Shown here one piece after another: positions 8,780 through 17,462 of a stretch of 64,000 nucleotides of DNA. How positions within the stretch are numbered: the first letter of the stretch is position 1; every line of letters starts with the position of its first letter. The notes under the pieces are model-generated. The model was not told the origin of the DNA. It made no database searches and saw only the letters and a list, made by a program, of their open reading frames with translations. The translations under genes were made by a program, and so were the position numbers. Source of the stretch: Aureococcus anophagefferens (taxonomy: Eukaryota > Sar > Pelagophyceae > Pelagomonadales > Pelagomonadaceae); the NCBI RefSeq assembly GCF_000186865.1, contig NW_008705572.1, forward strand, positions 990,684 to 1,054,683, read 5' to 3'.

Positions 8780-9850
8780 ATGAAGGCCGAGTACGTCGAG
8801 AAGCAGCGCGAATACGAAGAGAAGAAGGCGCGGGCGAAAGCGCTACAGCTGCGTTTGACGTGCACGATTTGTGGGGCGAAGCCGAGGACCTTGCTGAACT
8901 GTCCGTGCGGAACTACGCAGTATTGTTCGACTGAATGCCAACGCGTCGACTGGCGCGACCGGGGTCACCGAAAGGCGTGCAAGAAGATCCGAAGCGAGCG
9001 CGCGGCGGAGGCGGCGCGGGCGGAAGCGCCGACGCCCCCGCCGTCGCCGCCGCGGGACGTGTTCTACGGCCCTGCGCCGCGGTCGCACGCCGACGAGGTC
9101 CGCGCGCGCATCGCGGCGGAGCACGAGGCGGCCCGCGCGCGGCGCGAGGCGAACCCGGAGCGGGAGCCGCTGTCTGCGCGGTACGGGTCACGGTGCCCGA
9201 TCTGTCTCGATGAGTGGGACGTCAATGCGACGAACGTGTCTCGCATCTGTTGCTGCCGGTTGGTCTGCCGATCGTGCGAGGACAAGATCGGCACCGGCGC
9301 GTGTCCCCTCTGTCGTATACCGTGCGCGGAAACCAATGCGGAAGCACTCGCGCGTCTTCGCCGCCACGTGGAGAACGAGGTGCCTGAAGCGATTACGCAG
9401 TTGGGAATTGCGTACCGCGAAGGTCGGTTGGGCGTCGTGAAATCCGATAAGAAAGCCGCGAAAATTTGGATGCGCGCCGTGGAGCTCGGGGACGTGGATG
9501 CGATGGTAGAACTTGGTGAATTGTACTACGCCGGGTTGGGCGTCAAGCTGGACAAGAAGAAGGCGGAGCGGCTGTATCGCGCGGCTGCAGATCGGGGCGA
9601 CGCGCTCGCGCAATCCAATATAGGGGCTTTCCTTCACTCTGAGAAAAAACTTGAAGAGGCGTTCCGGTACTACGCGCTCGCGGCGAATCAAGGCTATACC
9701 TCTGCAGAGCATAACCTTGGCGTTTATTGCAGCTACGGAGCAGGCACGGAAGTCGACCTCGGCAAAGCCAGATACTGGTTCGAGCGCGCCGCTGCCAAGG
9801 GCTTCCAGCCAGCTATAGAGTCCATCGCGCGCCTCGACGCGCAAGTATAG
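8780..9850 (+). CDS. MYND - RING-like - Sel1-repeat protein, array copy 2
   Basis: A 356-residue paralogue starting at the ATG of MKAEYVEKQREYEEKK. MYND ligands begin with CTIC at ~28-31 and end with HRKAC at ~64. The RING-like cluster CPICLDEW...CCCRLVCRSC...CPLC lies mid-protein, followed by Sel1-type repeats such as AVELGDVDAMVELGELY and AERLYRAAADRGDALAQ. The first ~50 residues are nearly identical to copies 4, 5 and 6. After the TAG the same frame stays open for 71 more codons, encoding a hydrophobic tail (separate feature). A shared upstream element (8699-8715) precedes it. Confidence 0.87.
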   Translation: MKAEYVEKQREYEEKKARAKALQLRLTCTICGAKPRTLLNCPCGTTQYCSTECQRVDWRDRGHRKACKKIRSERAAEAARAEAPTPPPSPPRDVFYGPAPRSHADEVRARIAAEHEAARARREANPEREPLSARYGSRCPICLDEWDVNATNVSRICCCRLVCRSCEDKIGTGACPLCRIPCAETNAEALARLRRHVENEVPEAITQLGIAYREGRLGVVKSDKKAAKIWMRAVELGDVDAMVELGELYYAGLGVKLDKKKAERLYRAAADRGDALAQSNIGAFLHSEKKLEEAFRYYALAANQGYTSAEHNLGVYCSYGAGTEVDLGKARYWFERAAAKGFQPAIESIARLDAQV

Positions 9851-10066
9851 CCTAAGTATTCACGCCGCGTCGTCGCCCGAACCCGAGATGCTGCGCGTGT
9901 GCGCGGTCGAGTCGTGCTTGGCCTTGGCGTCGTCGTCGCCGCGTTCCTCTCCGCGCCGACCTTCGCGGTCTGGTGCCTGGCGTTCCTGAACGCGAAGCCC
10001 GCCTGGGGCAAGGACGACGACGCCGCCGAGGGGGGCATGGAGAACGACATGAACGCGATGCTCTAG
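9851..10066 (+). other. Hidden transmembrane-coding tail, in frame behind MYND copy 2 (intact)
   Basis: Read in the same phase as copy 2 just past its TAG, this stretch has no further stop until TAG at 10064. It encodes basic residues, then VVLGLGVVVAAF and PTFAVWCLAFLN (a likely membrane helix), then an acidic end EGGMENDMNAML. The same protein is preserved behind copies 3 and 4. It may be an ancestral C-terminal exon, an alternative exon or a readthrough extension. Confidence 0.7.
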
Positions 10067-10171
10067 GGGTGGGCTTAGGCCTGGGGTAAGGTTTTGAGCG
10101 ATTTTGCCTTTGCCCTCGAGTCTCAAGGACTTGTGGCGACGCCCCCGGTCGCAAAGGACGCGCGCCGAGTC

Positions 10172-11230
10172 ATGTCGTGGCGGGAGAAGAAGTTGGAGTA
10201 TGAGACTCGCATGGCCCGAGCGAGGGGCAAGAAACTCGACACTCTCAAGACCTGCACGATCTGCGGCGCCGACAAGGCCAAGGCGTGCAAAGGTTGCGGC
10301 ACGACGGCCTACTGTTCGACGGACTGCCAACGCATCGACTGGCGCGACCGGGGCCACCGGAAGGTATGCAAAAAGATCCAAGAGGACAAACGGGCGCGGG
10401 CGGAGGCGCCGACGCCCCCGCCCTCGCCGCCGCGGGACGTGTTCTACGGCCCCGCGCCGCGGTCGCACGCCGACGAGATCCGCGCGCGCATCGCAGAGGA
10501 GCACGAGGCGGCGCGCGTGCGGCGCGAGGCGAACCCGGAGCGGGAGCCGACGTCGGCGCGGTTTGGGTTGCGGTGCCCGATCTGCCTCGAGGAGTGGGAC
10601 CTGAATGATCCGGGCATGCTTCGCGTCTGTTGCTGCCGAAAGGTCTGCCAATCGTGCGAGGACAAGATCGGCACCGGCGCGTGTCCCCTCTGTCGCATAC
10701 CGGCCTCAAATTCCAATGCGGAACTACTCGCGCGTCTTCGCCGCCATGTGGAGAACGAGGTGCCGGAAGCGATTACCCATTTGGGAATTGCGTACCACCA
10801 CGGTCAGTTGGGCCTCGTGAAATCCGATAAGAAAGCCGCGAAGATTTGGAAGCGCGCCGTGGCGCTCGGCGACGTGGAAGCGATGAATAATCTTGGGACA
10901 TTGTACGACAATGGAAGTGGTGTCAAGCTGGACAAGAAGAAGGCGGAGCGGCTGTATCGCGCGGCCGCAGATCGGGGCGACGCGTTCGCGCAAAACAATT
11001 TAGGGGCTTTACTTGATACTGAGAAGAAATTTGAAGAAGCGTTCCGGTACTACACCCTCGCGGCGAATCAAGGCGAAACATTTGCAGAGAATAGCCTTGG
11101 CTGTTGTTACCTGTGGGGAGAAGGCACGGAAGTCGACGTCGGCAAAGCCAGATACTGGTTCGAGCGCGCCGCTGCCAAGGGCCACGAGAAAGCGAGAGGG
11201 AACCTCGCGGAACTCAACGCGCAAGTATAG
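10172..11230 (+). CDS. MYND - RING-like - Sel1-repeat protein, array copy 3
   Basis: A 352-residue paralogue from the ATG at 10172 (MSWREKKLEYETRMARARG). Its N-terminal third is distinct from copies 2, 4, 5 and 6: the MYND finger reads CTICGADKAKACKGCGTTAYC. The RING-like cluster CPICLEEW...CCCRKVCQSC...CPLC and the Sel1 solenoid match the family. The LDKKKAERLYRAAADRGDA segment is almost identical to other copies, so the C-terminal half has stayed homogeneous while the N-terminus has diverged. It is followed in frame by an intact hidden tail. Confidence 0.87.
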   Translation: MSWREKKLEYETRMARARGKKLDTLKTCTICGADKAKACKGCGTTAYCSTDCQRIDWRDRGHRKVCKKIQEDKRARAEAPTPPPSPPRDVFYGPAPRSHADEIRARIAEEHEAARVRREANPEREPTSARFGLRCPICLEEWDLNDPGMLRVCCCRKVCQSCEDKIGTGACPLCRIPASNSNAELLARLRRHVENEVPEAITHLGIAYHHGQLGLVKSDKKAAKIWKRAVALGDVEAMNNLGTLYDNGSGVKLDKKKAERLYRAAADRGDAFAQNNLGALLDTEKKFEEAFRYYTLAANQGETFAENSLGCCYLWGEGTEVDVGKARYWFERAAAKGHEKARGNLAELNAQV

Positions 11231-11443
11231 CCTAAGTCTTTACGCCGCGTCGTCGCCCGAGCCCGGGATGCTGCGCTTGCGCGCGGGCGCGTCGTGCTTG
11301 GCCTTGGCGTCGTCGTCGCGGCGTTCCTCTCCGCGCCGACCTTCGCGGTCTGGTGCCGAGCGTTATTGAACGCGACGTCCTGGCACAAGGCCGACGACGT
11401 CGCCGAGGGGGGCATGGAGAACGACATGTATGTGATGCTCTAG
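11231..11443 (+). other. Hidden transmembrane-coding tail, in frame behind MYND copy 3 (intact)
   Basis: In phase with copy 3 past its TAG, open until TAG at 11441. It encodes RRVVARARDAALARGRVVLG, a hydrophobic stretch and the acidic end EGGMENDMYVML. It starts just after CCTAAG, a sequence position also marked by AG in copies 2 and 4. Confidence 0.7.
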
Positions 11444-11552
11444 GGTGGGCTTAGCCCTGGCGTCGGATTTTGAGCGATTTTGCCTTGCGAGCTCAGGAGC
11501 AAGGCAAGGCGAGGAGAGGCAAGACTGCCCGCGCGCCGCCGCGCAAACGATC

Positions 11553-12617
11553 ATGAAGGCCGAGTACGTCGAGAAGCAGCGCGAATACGAAGAGAAGAAG
11601 GCGCGGGCGAAAGCGCTACAGCTGCGTTTGACGTGCACAATTTGTGGGGCGAAACCGAGAACTTTGCTGAAGTGTCCGTGCGGAACTACGCAGTATTGTT
11701 CGACTGAATGCCAACGCATCGACTGGCGCGAGCGGGGCCACCGAAAGGCGTGCAAGAAGATCCGAAGCGAGCGCGCGGTGGAGGCGGCGCGGGCGGAAGC
11801 GCCGACGCCCCCGCCGTCGCCGCCGCGGGACGTGTTCTACGGCCCCGCGCCGCGGTCGCACGCCGACGAGGTCCGCGCACGCATCGCCGCAGAACACGAG
11901 GCCGCTCGTCTGCGGCGCGAGGCGAACCCGGAGCGGGAGCCGGCGTCGGCGCGGTTTGGGTCGCGGTGCCCTATCTGTCTCGAGGAGTGGGACGTGAATG
12001 CGAGGAACGTGTTTCGCGTCTGTTGCTGCCGGACGGTCTGCCGATCCTGCGAGGAGAAGATCGGAGACGCGTGTGCTCTCTGTCGTTTACCGCTAGGAAG
12101 CGATGCGGAGCAGCTCGCGCGTCTTCGCCGCCATGTGGAGAACGAGGTGCCGGAAGCGATTACGCTTTTGGGAGCTGCGTACAGACTCAGTCGTTACGGT
12201 CTCGTGAAGTCCGATAAGAAAGCCGCGAAGATTTGGAAGCGTGCCGTAGAGCTCGGGAACGTGAGCGCGATGGTACGACTTGCGGAATTGTACAACGAGG
12301 GGTTGGGCGTCAAGCTGGACAAGAAGAAGGCGGAGCGGCTGTATCGCACGGCCGCAGATCGGGGCCACGCGGTCGCGCAAGCCAATTTAGGGTTTTTACT
12401 TGACTCTGTGAAGAAACATGAAGAAGCATTCCGGTACTACGCGCTCGCGGCGGAGCAAGGCTTCACCTTGGCAGAGGCTTGCCTTGGCATTTGTTACAGG
12501 GACGGAGACGGCACGGAAGTCGACCTCGGCAAATCCAGATACTGGTTCGAGCGCGCCGCCGCCAAGGGCAACGAGGTAGCTACAGAGGCCCTCGCGCGCC
12601 TCGACGCGCGAGTCTAG
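11553..12617 (+). CDS. MYND - RING-like - Sel1-repeat protein, array copy 4
   Basis: A 354-residue paralogue from the MKAEYVEKQ start. The MYND finger (CTICGAKPRTLLKCPC...YCSTECQRIDW) is followed by the shared linker, the RING-like cluster CPICLEEW...CCCRTVCRSCEEK...CALC (one residue shorter before CALC than copies 2 and 3) and Sel1-like repeats. Its 5' half is nearly identical to copies 2, 5 and 6. The tail behind it is intact but in another phase because of an extra base between the stop and the tail. Confidence 0.87.
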   Translation: MKAEYVEKQREYEEKKARAKALQLRLTCTICGAKPRTLLKCPCGTTQYCSTECQRIDWRERGHRKACKKIRSERAVEAARAEAPTPPPSPPRDVFYGPAPRSHADEVRARIAAEHEAARLRREANPEREPASARFGSRCPICLEEWDVNARNVFRVCCCRTVCRSCEEKIGDACALCRLPLGSDAEQLARLRRHVENEVPEAITLLGAAYRLSRYGLVKSDKKAAKIWKRAVELGNVSAMVRLAELYNEGLGVKLDKKKAERLYRTAADRGHAVAQANLGFLLDSVKKHEEAFRYYALAAEQGFTLAEACLGICYRDGDGTEVDLGKSRYWFERAAAKGNEVATEALARLDARV

Positions 12618-12622
12618 CCTAA

Positions 12623-12835
12623 CAGTCTTTACGCCGCGTCGTCGCCCGAGCCCGAGATGCTGCGCTTGCGCGCGGGCGAGTCGCGCTTGGCCTTGGCGTC
12701 GTCGTCGCGGCGTTCCGCTCCGCGCCGACCTTCGCGGTCTGGTGCCTGGCTTTTCTGAACGCGAAGCCCGCCTGGCGCAAGGACGACGACGCCGCCGAGG
12801 GAGGCATGGAGAACGACATGGGCGGGATGCTATAG
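12623..12835 (+). other. Hidden transmembrane-coding tail behind MYND copy 4 (open, shifted phase)
   Basis: The frame from QSLRRVVARARD through ALGLGVVVAAF, PTFAVWCLAFLNAKPAWRK to ENDMGGML ends at TAG 12833. Relative to the gene's own stop the phase is shifted, but relative to the AG dinucleotide immediately before TCTTTACGC the phase is the same as in copies 2 and 3. That favours a splice acceptor at this AG over stop-codon readthrough. Confidence 0.65.
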
Positions 12836-12947
12836 GGGTGGGGCTAACCCTGGGGTAGGCGTTGGGGTCGGGTTTTGAGCGATTTTGCCTTGCGAGCAGG
12901 ACTCAGGAGAGGCAAGCTGTCGCCCGCGCGCCGCCGCGCAAACTATC

Positions 12948-14009
12948 ATGAAGGCCGAGTACGTCGAGAAGCAGCGCGAATACGAAGAGAAGAAGGCGCG
13001 GGCGAAAGCGCTACAGCTGCGTTTGACGTGCACGATTTGTGGGGCGAAACCGAGAACTTTGCTGAAGTGTCCGTGCGGAACTACGCAGTATTGTTCGACG
13101 GACTGTCAACGCATCGACTGGCGCGACCGCGGACACCGAAAGGCGTGCAAGAAGATCCGTGCGGAGCGGGCGGCGGAGGCGGCGCGGGCCGAGGCGCCGC
13201 CGTCGCCGCCGGAGGAAGTGGTCTACGGTCCCGCGCCGCGTTCGCACGCCGACGAGGTCCGCGCGCGCATCGCGGCGGAACACGAGGCGGCGCGGGCGCG
13301 GCGCGAGGCGAACCCGGAGCGGGAGCCGACGTCGGGGCGGTACGGCTCGCGGTGCCCGATCTGTCTCGAGGAGTGGGACGTGAATACGGGGCACATGTTT
13401 CTCGTCTGTTGCTGCCGACAGGTCTGCAAGTCGTGCCACCACAAGATCGGCTTCGACGCGTGTCCGCTCTGTCGCATACCGTGCGCAGAAAGCAATGCGG
13501 AGCAGCTTGCGCGTCTTCGCCGCCATGTGGAGAACGAGGTGCCGGAAGCGATTACCCATTTGGGAATTGCGTACCAATTGGGTTACTACGGCCTCGTGAA
13601 ATCCTATAAGAAAGCAGCGAAAATTTACCGGCGCGCCGTGGAGCTCGGGGACGTGGACGCGATGGAATCTCTCGCGGAAATGTACGGGAAAGGACTCGGC
13701 GTCAAGCTGGACAAGAAGAAGGCAGAGCGGCTGTATCGCACGGCCGCAGATCGGGGCTCCGCGTTCGCGCAAAACAGAATAGCCTGTTTACTTGATCTTG
13801 AGAAGAGAATGGAAGAAGCGTTCCGGTACTACGCGCTCGCGGCGGATCAAGGCGCAACTTTTGCAGAGAATAGCCTTGGCTGCTGTTACAGGGACGGAGA
13901 AGGCACGGAGGTCGACCTCGGCAAAGCCAGATACTGGTTCGAGCGCGCCGCTGCCAAGGGCGACGAGCCAGCTATAGAGGCCCTCGCGCGCCTCGAAGCG
14001 CAAATATAG
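12948..14009 (+). CDS. MYND - RING-like - Sel1-repeat protein, array copy 5
   Basis: A 353-residue paralogue from the MKAEYVEKQ start. It has the MYND finger (CTIC...YCSTDCQRIDW...HRKAC), a shortened linker with PPSPPEEVVYGPAPRSHADE in place of the usual PPRDVFYG, the RING-like cluster CPICLEEW...CCCRQVCKSCHHK...CPLC, and Sel1-like repeats such as AVELGDVDAMESLAEMY. The tail behind it is decayed: about 30 bp that code the membrane segment are deleted. Confidence 0.87.
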   Translation: MKAEYVEKQREYEEKKARAKALQLRLTCTICGAKPRTLLKCPCGTTQYCSTDCQRIDWRDRGHRKACKKIRAERAAEAARAEAPPSPPEEVVYGPAPRSHADEVRARIAAEHEAARARREANPEREPTSGRYGSRCPICLEEWDVNTGHMFLVCCCRQVCKSCHHKIGFDACPLCRIPCAESNAEQLARLRRHVENEVPEAITHLGIAYQLGYYGLVKSYKKAAKIYRRAVELGDVDAMESLAEMYGKGLGVKLDKKKAERLYRTAADRGSAFAQNRIACLLDLEKRMEEAFRYYALAADQGATFAENSLGCCYRDGEGTEVDLGKARYWFERAAAKGDEPAIEALARLEAQI

Positions 14010-14212
14010 CTACCTAGGTATAGAATGACTCTTTAAGTCGCGTTGTTGTCCGAGCCTGGGATGCTGCGCTTGCGCGCGGGCGAGTCGTGCTTGCCTCCGC
14101 GCCAACCTTCGCGGTCTGGTGCCTGGCGATTCTGAAGGCGAGGCCCGCCTGGCGCAAGGACGACGACGCCGCCGAGGGGGCATGGAGAACGACATGGGCG
14201 CGATGCTATAGG
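14010..14212 (+). pseudogene. Decayed transmembrane-tail remnant behind MYND copy 5
   Basis: Recognisable by GATGCTGCGCTTGCGCGCGG and by the end GGGCATGGAGAACGACATGG, but about 30 bp covering the hydrophobic core are missing and the phase is lost. Confidence 0.65.
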
Positions 14213-14252
14213 GGTGGGGCTAACCCTGGGGTCGGGTTTTGAGCGATTTTGC

Positions 14253-14386
14253 TTAGCCGCGGCGCAGGGAGGAATCGAAGGGAGGGAGGATCAAAGGGGA
14301 GGGCTAGGGTAGTGGAGCGAGGAGCGAGAGCACGATCGGGAGGATCGGCCCAGTGCCCCATACCACGCCTAAGCCAGCGGCCATGT
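14253..14386. mobile_element. 134-bp insertion with 8-bp target duplication in the promoter of MYND copy 6
   Basis: The shared upstream block ending GAGCGATTTTGCCTT is interrupted here. GATTTTGC occurs directly on both sides (14245-14252 and 14387-14394), the signature of an 8-bp target-site duplication. The ends (TTAGCCGCGGCGC and, inverted, ATGGCCGCTGGC) are weakly similar. Removing the insert and one repeat brings the copy 5 to copy 6 spacing from 1,512 to 1,370 bp, close to the other spacings. No coding capacity is seen. Confidence 0.75.
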
Positions 14387-14459
14387 GATTTTGCCTTGCG
14401 AGCTCAAGGAGCAAGGCGAGGAGAGGCAAGACTGCCCGCGCGCCGCCCCGCAAACGATC

Positions 14460-15521
14460 ATGAAGGCCGAGTACGTCGAGAAGCAGCGCGAATACGAAGA
14501 GAAGAAGGCGCGGGCGAAAGCGCTACAGCTGCGTTTGACGTGCACAATTTGTGGGGCGAAACCGAGAACTTTGCTGAAGTGTCCGTGCGGAACTACGCAG
14601 TATTGTTCGACTGAATGCCAACGCATCGACTGGCGCGAGCGGGGCCACCGAAAGGCGTGCAAGAAGATCCGAAGCGAGCGCGCGGCGGAGGCGGCGCGGG
14701 CGGAAGCGCCGACGCCCCCGCCGTCGCCGCCGCGGGACGTGTTCTACGGCCCCGCGCCGCGGTCGCATGCCGACGAGGTCCGCGCGCGCATCGCGGCGGA
14801 ACACGAGGCCGCTCGTGCCCGGCGGGAGGCGGACCCGGAGCGAGAGCCGCTGTCTGCGCGGTACGGGTCGCGGTGCCCGATATGCTTCGAGGACTGGGTT
14901 GTGAATGCGACGCCCGTGTTTCGCGTCTGTTGCTGCCGAAAGATCTGCCAATCGTGCCAGGACAAGATCGATGGCGCCGACGCGTGTCCCCTCTGTCGCT
15001 TACCGCACGAGAAGACCAATGCGGAAAGACTCGCGCGTCTTCGCCGCCATGTGGAAAACGAGGTGCCGGAAGCGATTACGACTTTGGGAGACGCGTACCG
15101 CCGCGGTCTGATGGGGGTGGTGAAATCCGATAAGAAAGCTGCGAAGATTTACCGGCGCGCCGTGGAGCTCGGGGACGTGATGGCGATGAATAACCTTGGG
15201 TCATATTACGAGAATGGGAGTGGCGTCAAACTGGACAAGAAGAAGGCGGAGCGGCTGTATCGTGCAGCCGCAGATCGGGGCGAAGCCTTCGCGCAATTCA
15301 ATTTAGCAGAGTTACTTGATTCTGAGGAGAAATTTGAAGAAGCGTTCCGGTACTACGCGCTCTCGGCGGATCAAGGCTATACCCCCGGAGAGTTCAACCT
15401 TGGCTGTTGCTACAAGGACGGAGAAGGCACGGAAGTCGACCCCGGCAAAGCCAGGTACTGGTTCGAGCGCGCCGCTGCCAAGGGCGACGAGGATGCTATA
15501 AGGGCCCTCGCGCGCGCCTGA
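14460..15521 (+). CDS. MYND - RING-like - Sel1-repeat protein, array copy 6
   Basis: A 353-residue paralogue with the MKAEYVEKQ start. The MYND finger is followed by the linker, a RING-like cluster CPICFEDW...CCCRKICQSCQDK...CPLC and Sel1-like repeats. It ends RALARA, without the usual LDA-Q-V end, and no tail element follows, so this is the distal edge of the array. Its promoter carries the 134-bp insertion. It converges on the coiled-coil gene 42 bp away. Confidence 0.86.
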   Translation: MKAEYVEKQREYEEKKARAKALQLRLTCTICGAKPRTLLKCPCGTTQYCSTECQRIDWRERGHRKACKKIRSERAAEAARAEAPTPPPSPPRDVFYGPAPRSHADEVRARIAAEHEAARARREADPEREPLSARYGSRCPICFEDWVVNATPVFRVCCCRKICQSCQDKIDGADACPLCRLPHEKTNAERLARLRRHVENEVPEAITTLGDAYRRGLMGVVKSDKKAAKIYRRAVELGDVMAMNNLGSYYENGSGVKLDKKKAERLYRAAADRGEAFAQFNLAELLDSEEKFEEAFRYYALSADQGYTPGEFNLGCCYKDGEGTEVDPGKARYWFERAAAKGDEDAIRALARA

Positions 15522-15563
15522 CGCGCCATAAACCTTAATCATGATCTCCCTAGAGACCCCCAA

Positions 15564-17327
15564 TCACGGCGCGGCCGGCGGCGCCTTGTCGCGCTGGAAG
15601 AGCGCGCGGATGGCGTGGAAGGGGCCTCGCCTCGGGGCCGCGACGGCCTCCGCGGCCTCGGTGGTGTTCGTCGCATTCGTCGCGTTCGCGGTGTCGCGCC
15701 AGTCGCGCCGGTAGTCGAGGAGCTGGCGCCCGAGGACGGCCTCGCCGTGCCGGAGCTTCGAGATGATGGCCTTGAGGCGGTTGAGGGGCTTGCGCCGCTC
15801 GATGTTGTCCGCGTGCCAGTCGAGCATGTCGCGCTCGAGCGACTTGAGCTCGCCCTCGAGGTTCTCGACGTGGACGACGCGCTGGGCCTCGACCGCGGTC
15901 TCGACGGCGACGTGCTGGGCCATCGACGCCGCGGCCGCGGCCTCGGCCATCTGCTTGTCGTGGAGCGCCTCGAGCCGCTCGATGGTCTCCTCGTTCTCGA
16001 GCGTGGCCCTGGCGAAGGCCGCGTCGTGCGCGTCCTGCGCTTCCGCGCGCCGCCGCTCGCCCGCGGCCGCGGCCTCCGCCATGGCCGTCGCGTGGACGTC
16101 GCGGGCCCCGTCGAGCGCGCGGAGCCGCTCCTCGTCCTTGGCGGCGATGGCCTCGGCCAACGCCGTGGCGTGCGCCTCGGAGAGGTCGCGCGTCGCGGCG
16201 GCGTGCGCCTCGGCGGCGGCCGCGGCCTCCTCCGCGAGCTCCTCCTCCCGCGCCGCGAGCATGTTCTCGTGCTCCTCGTGGATTTCCCGCGCGAGCGCCT
16301 CCATTTCCCGCGTCTGCTCGACGAGCGCGTCCTGGTGCTGCTCCGCTAATTCCTCCTCCCGCGCCGCGAGCATGTTCTCGTGCTCCTCGTGGATCTCTCT
16401 CGCCAAGGCCTCCATTTCCCGCGTCTGCTCGACGAGCGCGTCCTGGTGCTGCTCCGCTAGTTCCTCTTCCCGCGCCGCGAGCATATTTCCGTGCTCCTCG
16501 TGGATCTCTCTCGCCAACGCTTCCATTTCTCGCGTCTGTTCGACGAGCGCGTCCTGGTGCTCTGCCGCCGTGGCAGCCGTTTCGCGCGCGTGCTTCTTCG
16601 CCGCCTCCTCGACCTCGCGCGCGTGCTGCGCCGCCGCCTCCTCGACCTCGCGCGCGTGCTGCGCCGCCGCCTCCTCGACCTCGAGCGCGTGCTTCTCGGC
16701 CGCCTCCTGCGCTCGTTCGGCGAGCGCTTCTTCGTGCTCCGCGTGCGCCGCCACCAGCCAGGCCTCGAGCGCCGCCGCGTGCTCCGCGCTCTGCTCCTCC
16801 AGCGCCGCCGCGTGGTCCGCGCTCCGCTCCTCGAGCGCGGCCGCGTGTTCGTCCGCGAGGCGCTTCCGCAGCGCGGCCAGCTCCGCCTCGTGCTCGTCGA
16901 TGGTCGCCTCGAGGGCGCGCGCGTGCTGCGCCGCGAGCTCCTCGGCCTTGAGCGCGTGGGCCTCCGCCGCGGCCGCGTGGCTGCCCCGGAGGCCCTCCAC
17001 GGCCGCGGCGTGGTCGTCGCGCGTCGCCTCGAGCGCGCGCTCGTGCGCGACGCGCGCGGCCGCGAGCGACGCCTCGTGCGCCTCGGCGCGGGCCGCCTGC
17101 TCCTCGGCGTGCGCGGCCGTCAAGGTCGTCGTCGCCGCGGCGTGGGCGTCGGCCAGGGCCGCCTTCTCTCCGGCGTGGGCGTCGGCGAGGGCGCGGTGGC
17201 TGGCGGCGAGCTCCTGCTTCTCGAGGCTCGCGGTCGCGAGCGCGTCCTTGTGGTGCTTGCACGGATCGTCGTCGGCGCGGGACACCCACGCAATGGCGAG
17301 CACCAGCCATCGGAGAGCACGCAACAT
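15564..17327 (-). CDS. Secreted or membrane-inserted Ala/Glu-rich coiled-coil protein
   Basis: A 587-residue protein; the ATG at 17327 begins MLRALRWLVLAIAWVSRA, a signal peptide. After DDDPC the protein is an almost unbroken coiled coil with HA-rich heptads. A repeated block around LVEQTREMEALAREIHEEH is present three times in near-identical form (about 16260-16560). The C-terminus holds ERDMLDWHAD, ERRKPLNRLKAIISKLRHG and QLLDY, a pattern shared with the gene at 21027-23074, so the two are paralogues. I see no known domain; a structural role outside the cytosol or in the secretory system is a guess. It is divergent from eEFSec with ~135 bp between starts. Confidence 0.8.
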   Translation of the reverse strand: MLRALRWLVLAIAWVSRADDDPCKHHKDALATASLEKQELAASHRALADAHAGEKAALADAHAAATTTLTAAHAEEQAARAEAHEASLAAARVAHERALEATRDDHAAAVEGLRGSHAAAAEAHALKAEELAAQHARALEATIDEHEAELAALRKRLADEHAAALEERSADHAAALEEQSAEHAAALEAWLVAAHAEHEEALAERAQEAAEKHALEVEEAAAQHAREVEEAAAQHAREVEEAAKKHARETAATAAEHQDALVEQTREMEALAREIHEEHGNMLAAREEELAEQHQDALVEQTREMEALAREIHEEHENMLAAREEELAEQHQDALVEQTREMEALAREIHEEHENMLAAREEELAEEAAAAAEAHAAATRDLSEAHATALAEAIAAKDEERLRALDGARDVHATAMAEAAAAGERRRAEAQDAHDAAFARATLENEETIERLEALHDKQMAEAAAAASMAQHVAVETAVEAQRVVHVENLEGELKSLERDMLDWHADNIERRKPLNRLKAIISKLRHGEAVLGRQLLDYRRDWRDTANATNATNTTEAAEAVAAPRRGPFHAIRALFQRDKAPPAAP

Positions 17328-17462
17328 CGTGACCGACTTCAAGGGGCTGCACTGTGAAGCCGATGCTCGCCGAGTCTCCGAGATGCTGCCGCAAACGAGC
17401 TCAGCTCGCTCTGCCCAAGGCGTCCAGCCTCTCCGCGTCGTCGCTGGGCAGCAATCCTAGCC

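Noticed and set aside
9848..9850. Stop-codon readthrough as sole explanation of the hidden tail
   Set aside because: Copy 4 keeps the tail open although its phase to the stop is shifted; phase to a nearby AG is kept, which fits splicing better. Not excluded for copies 2 and 3.
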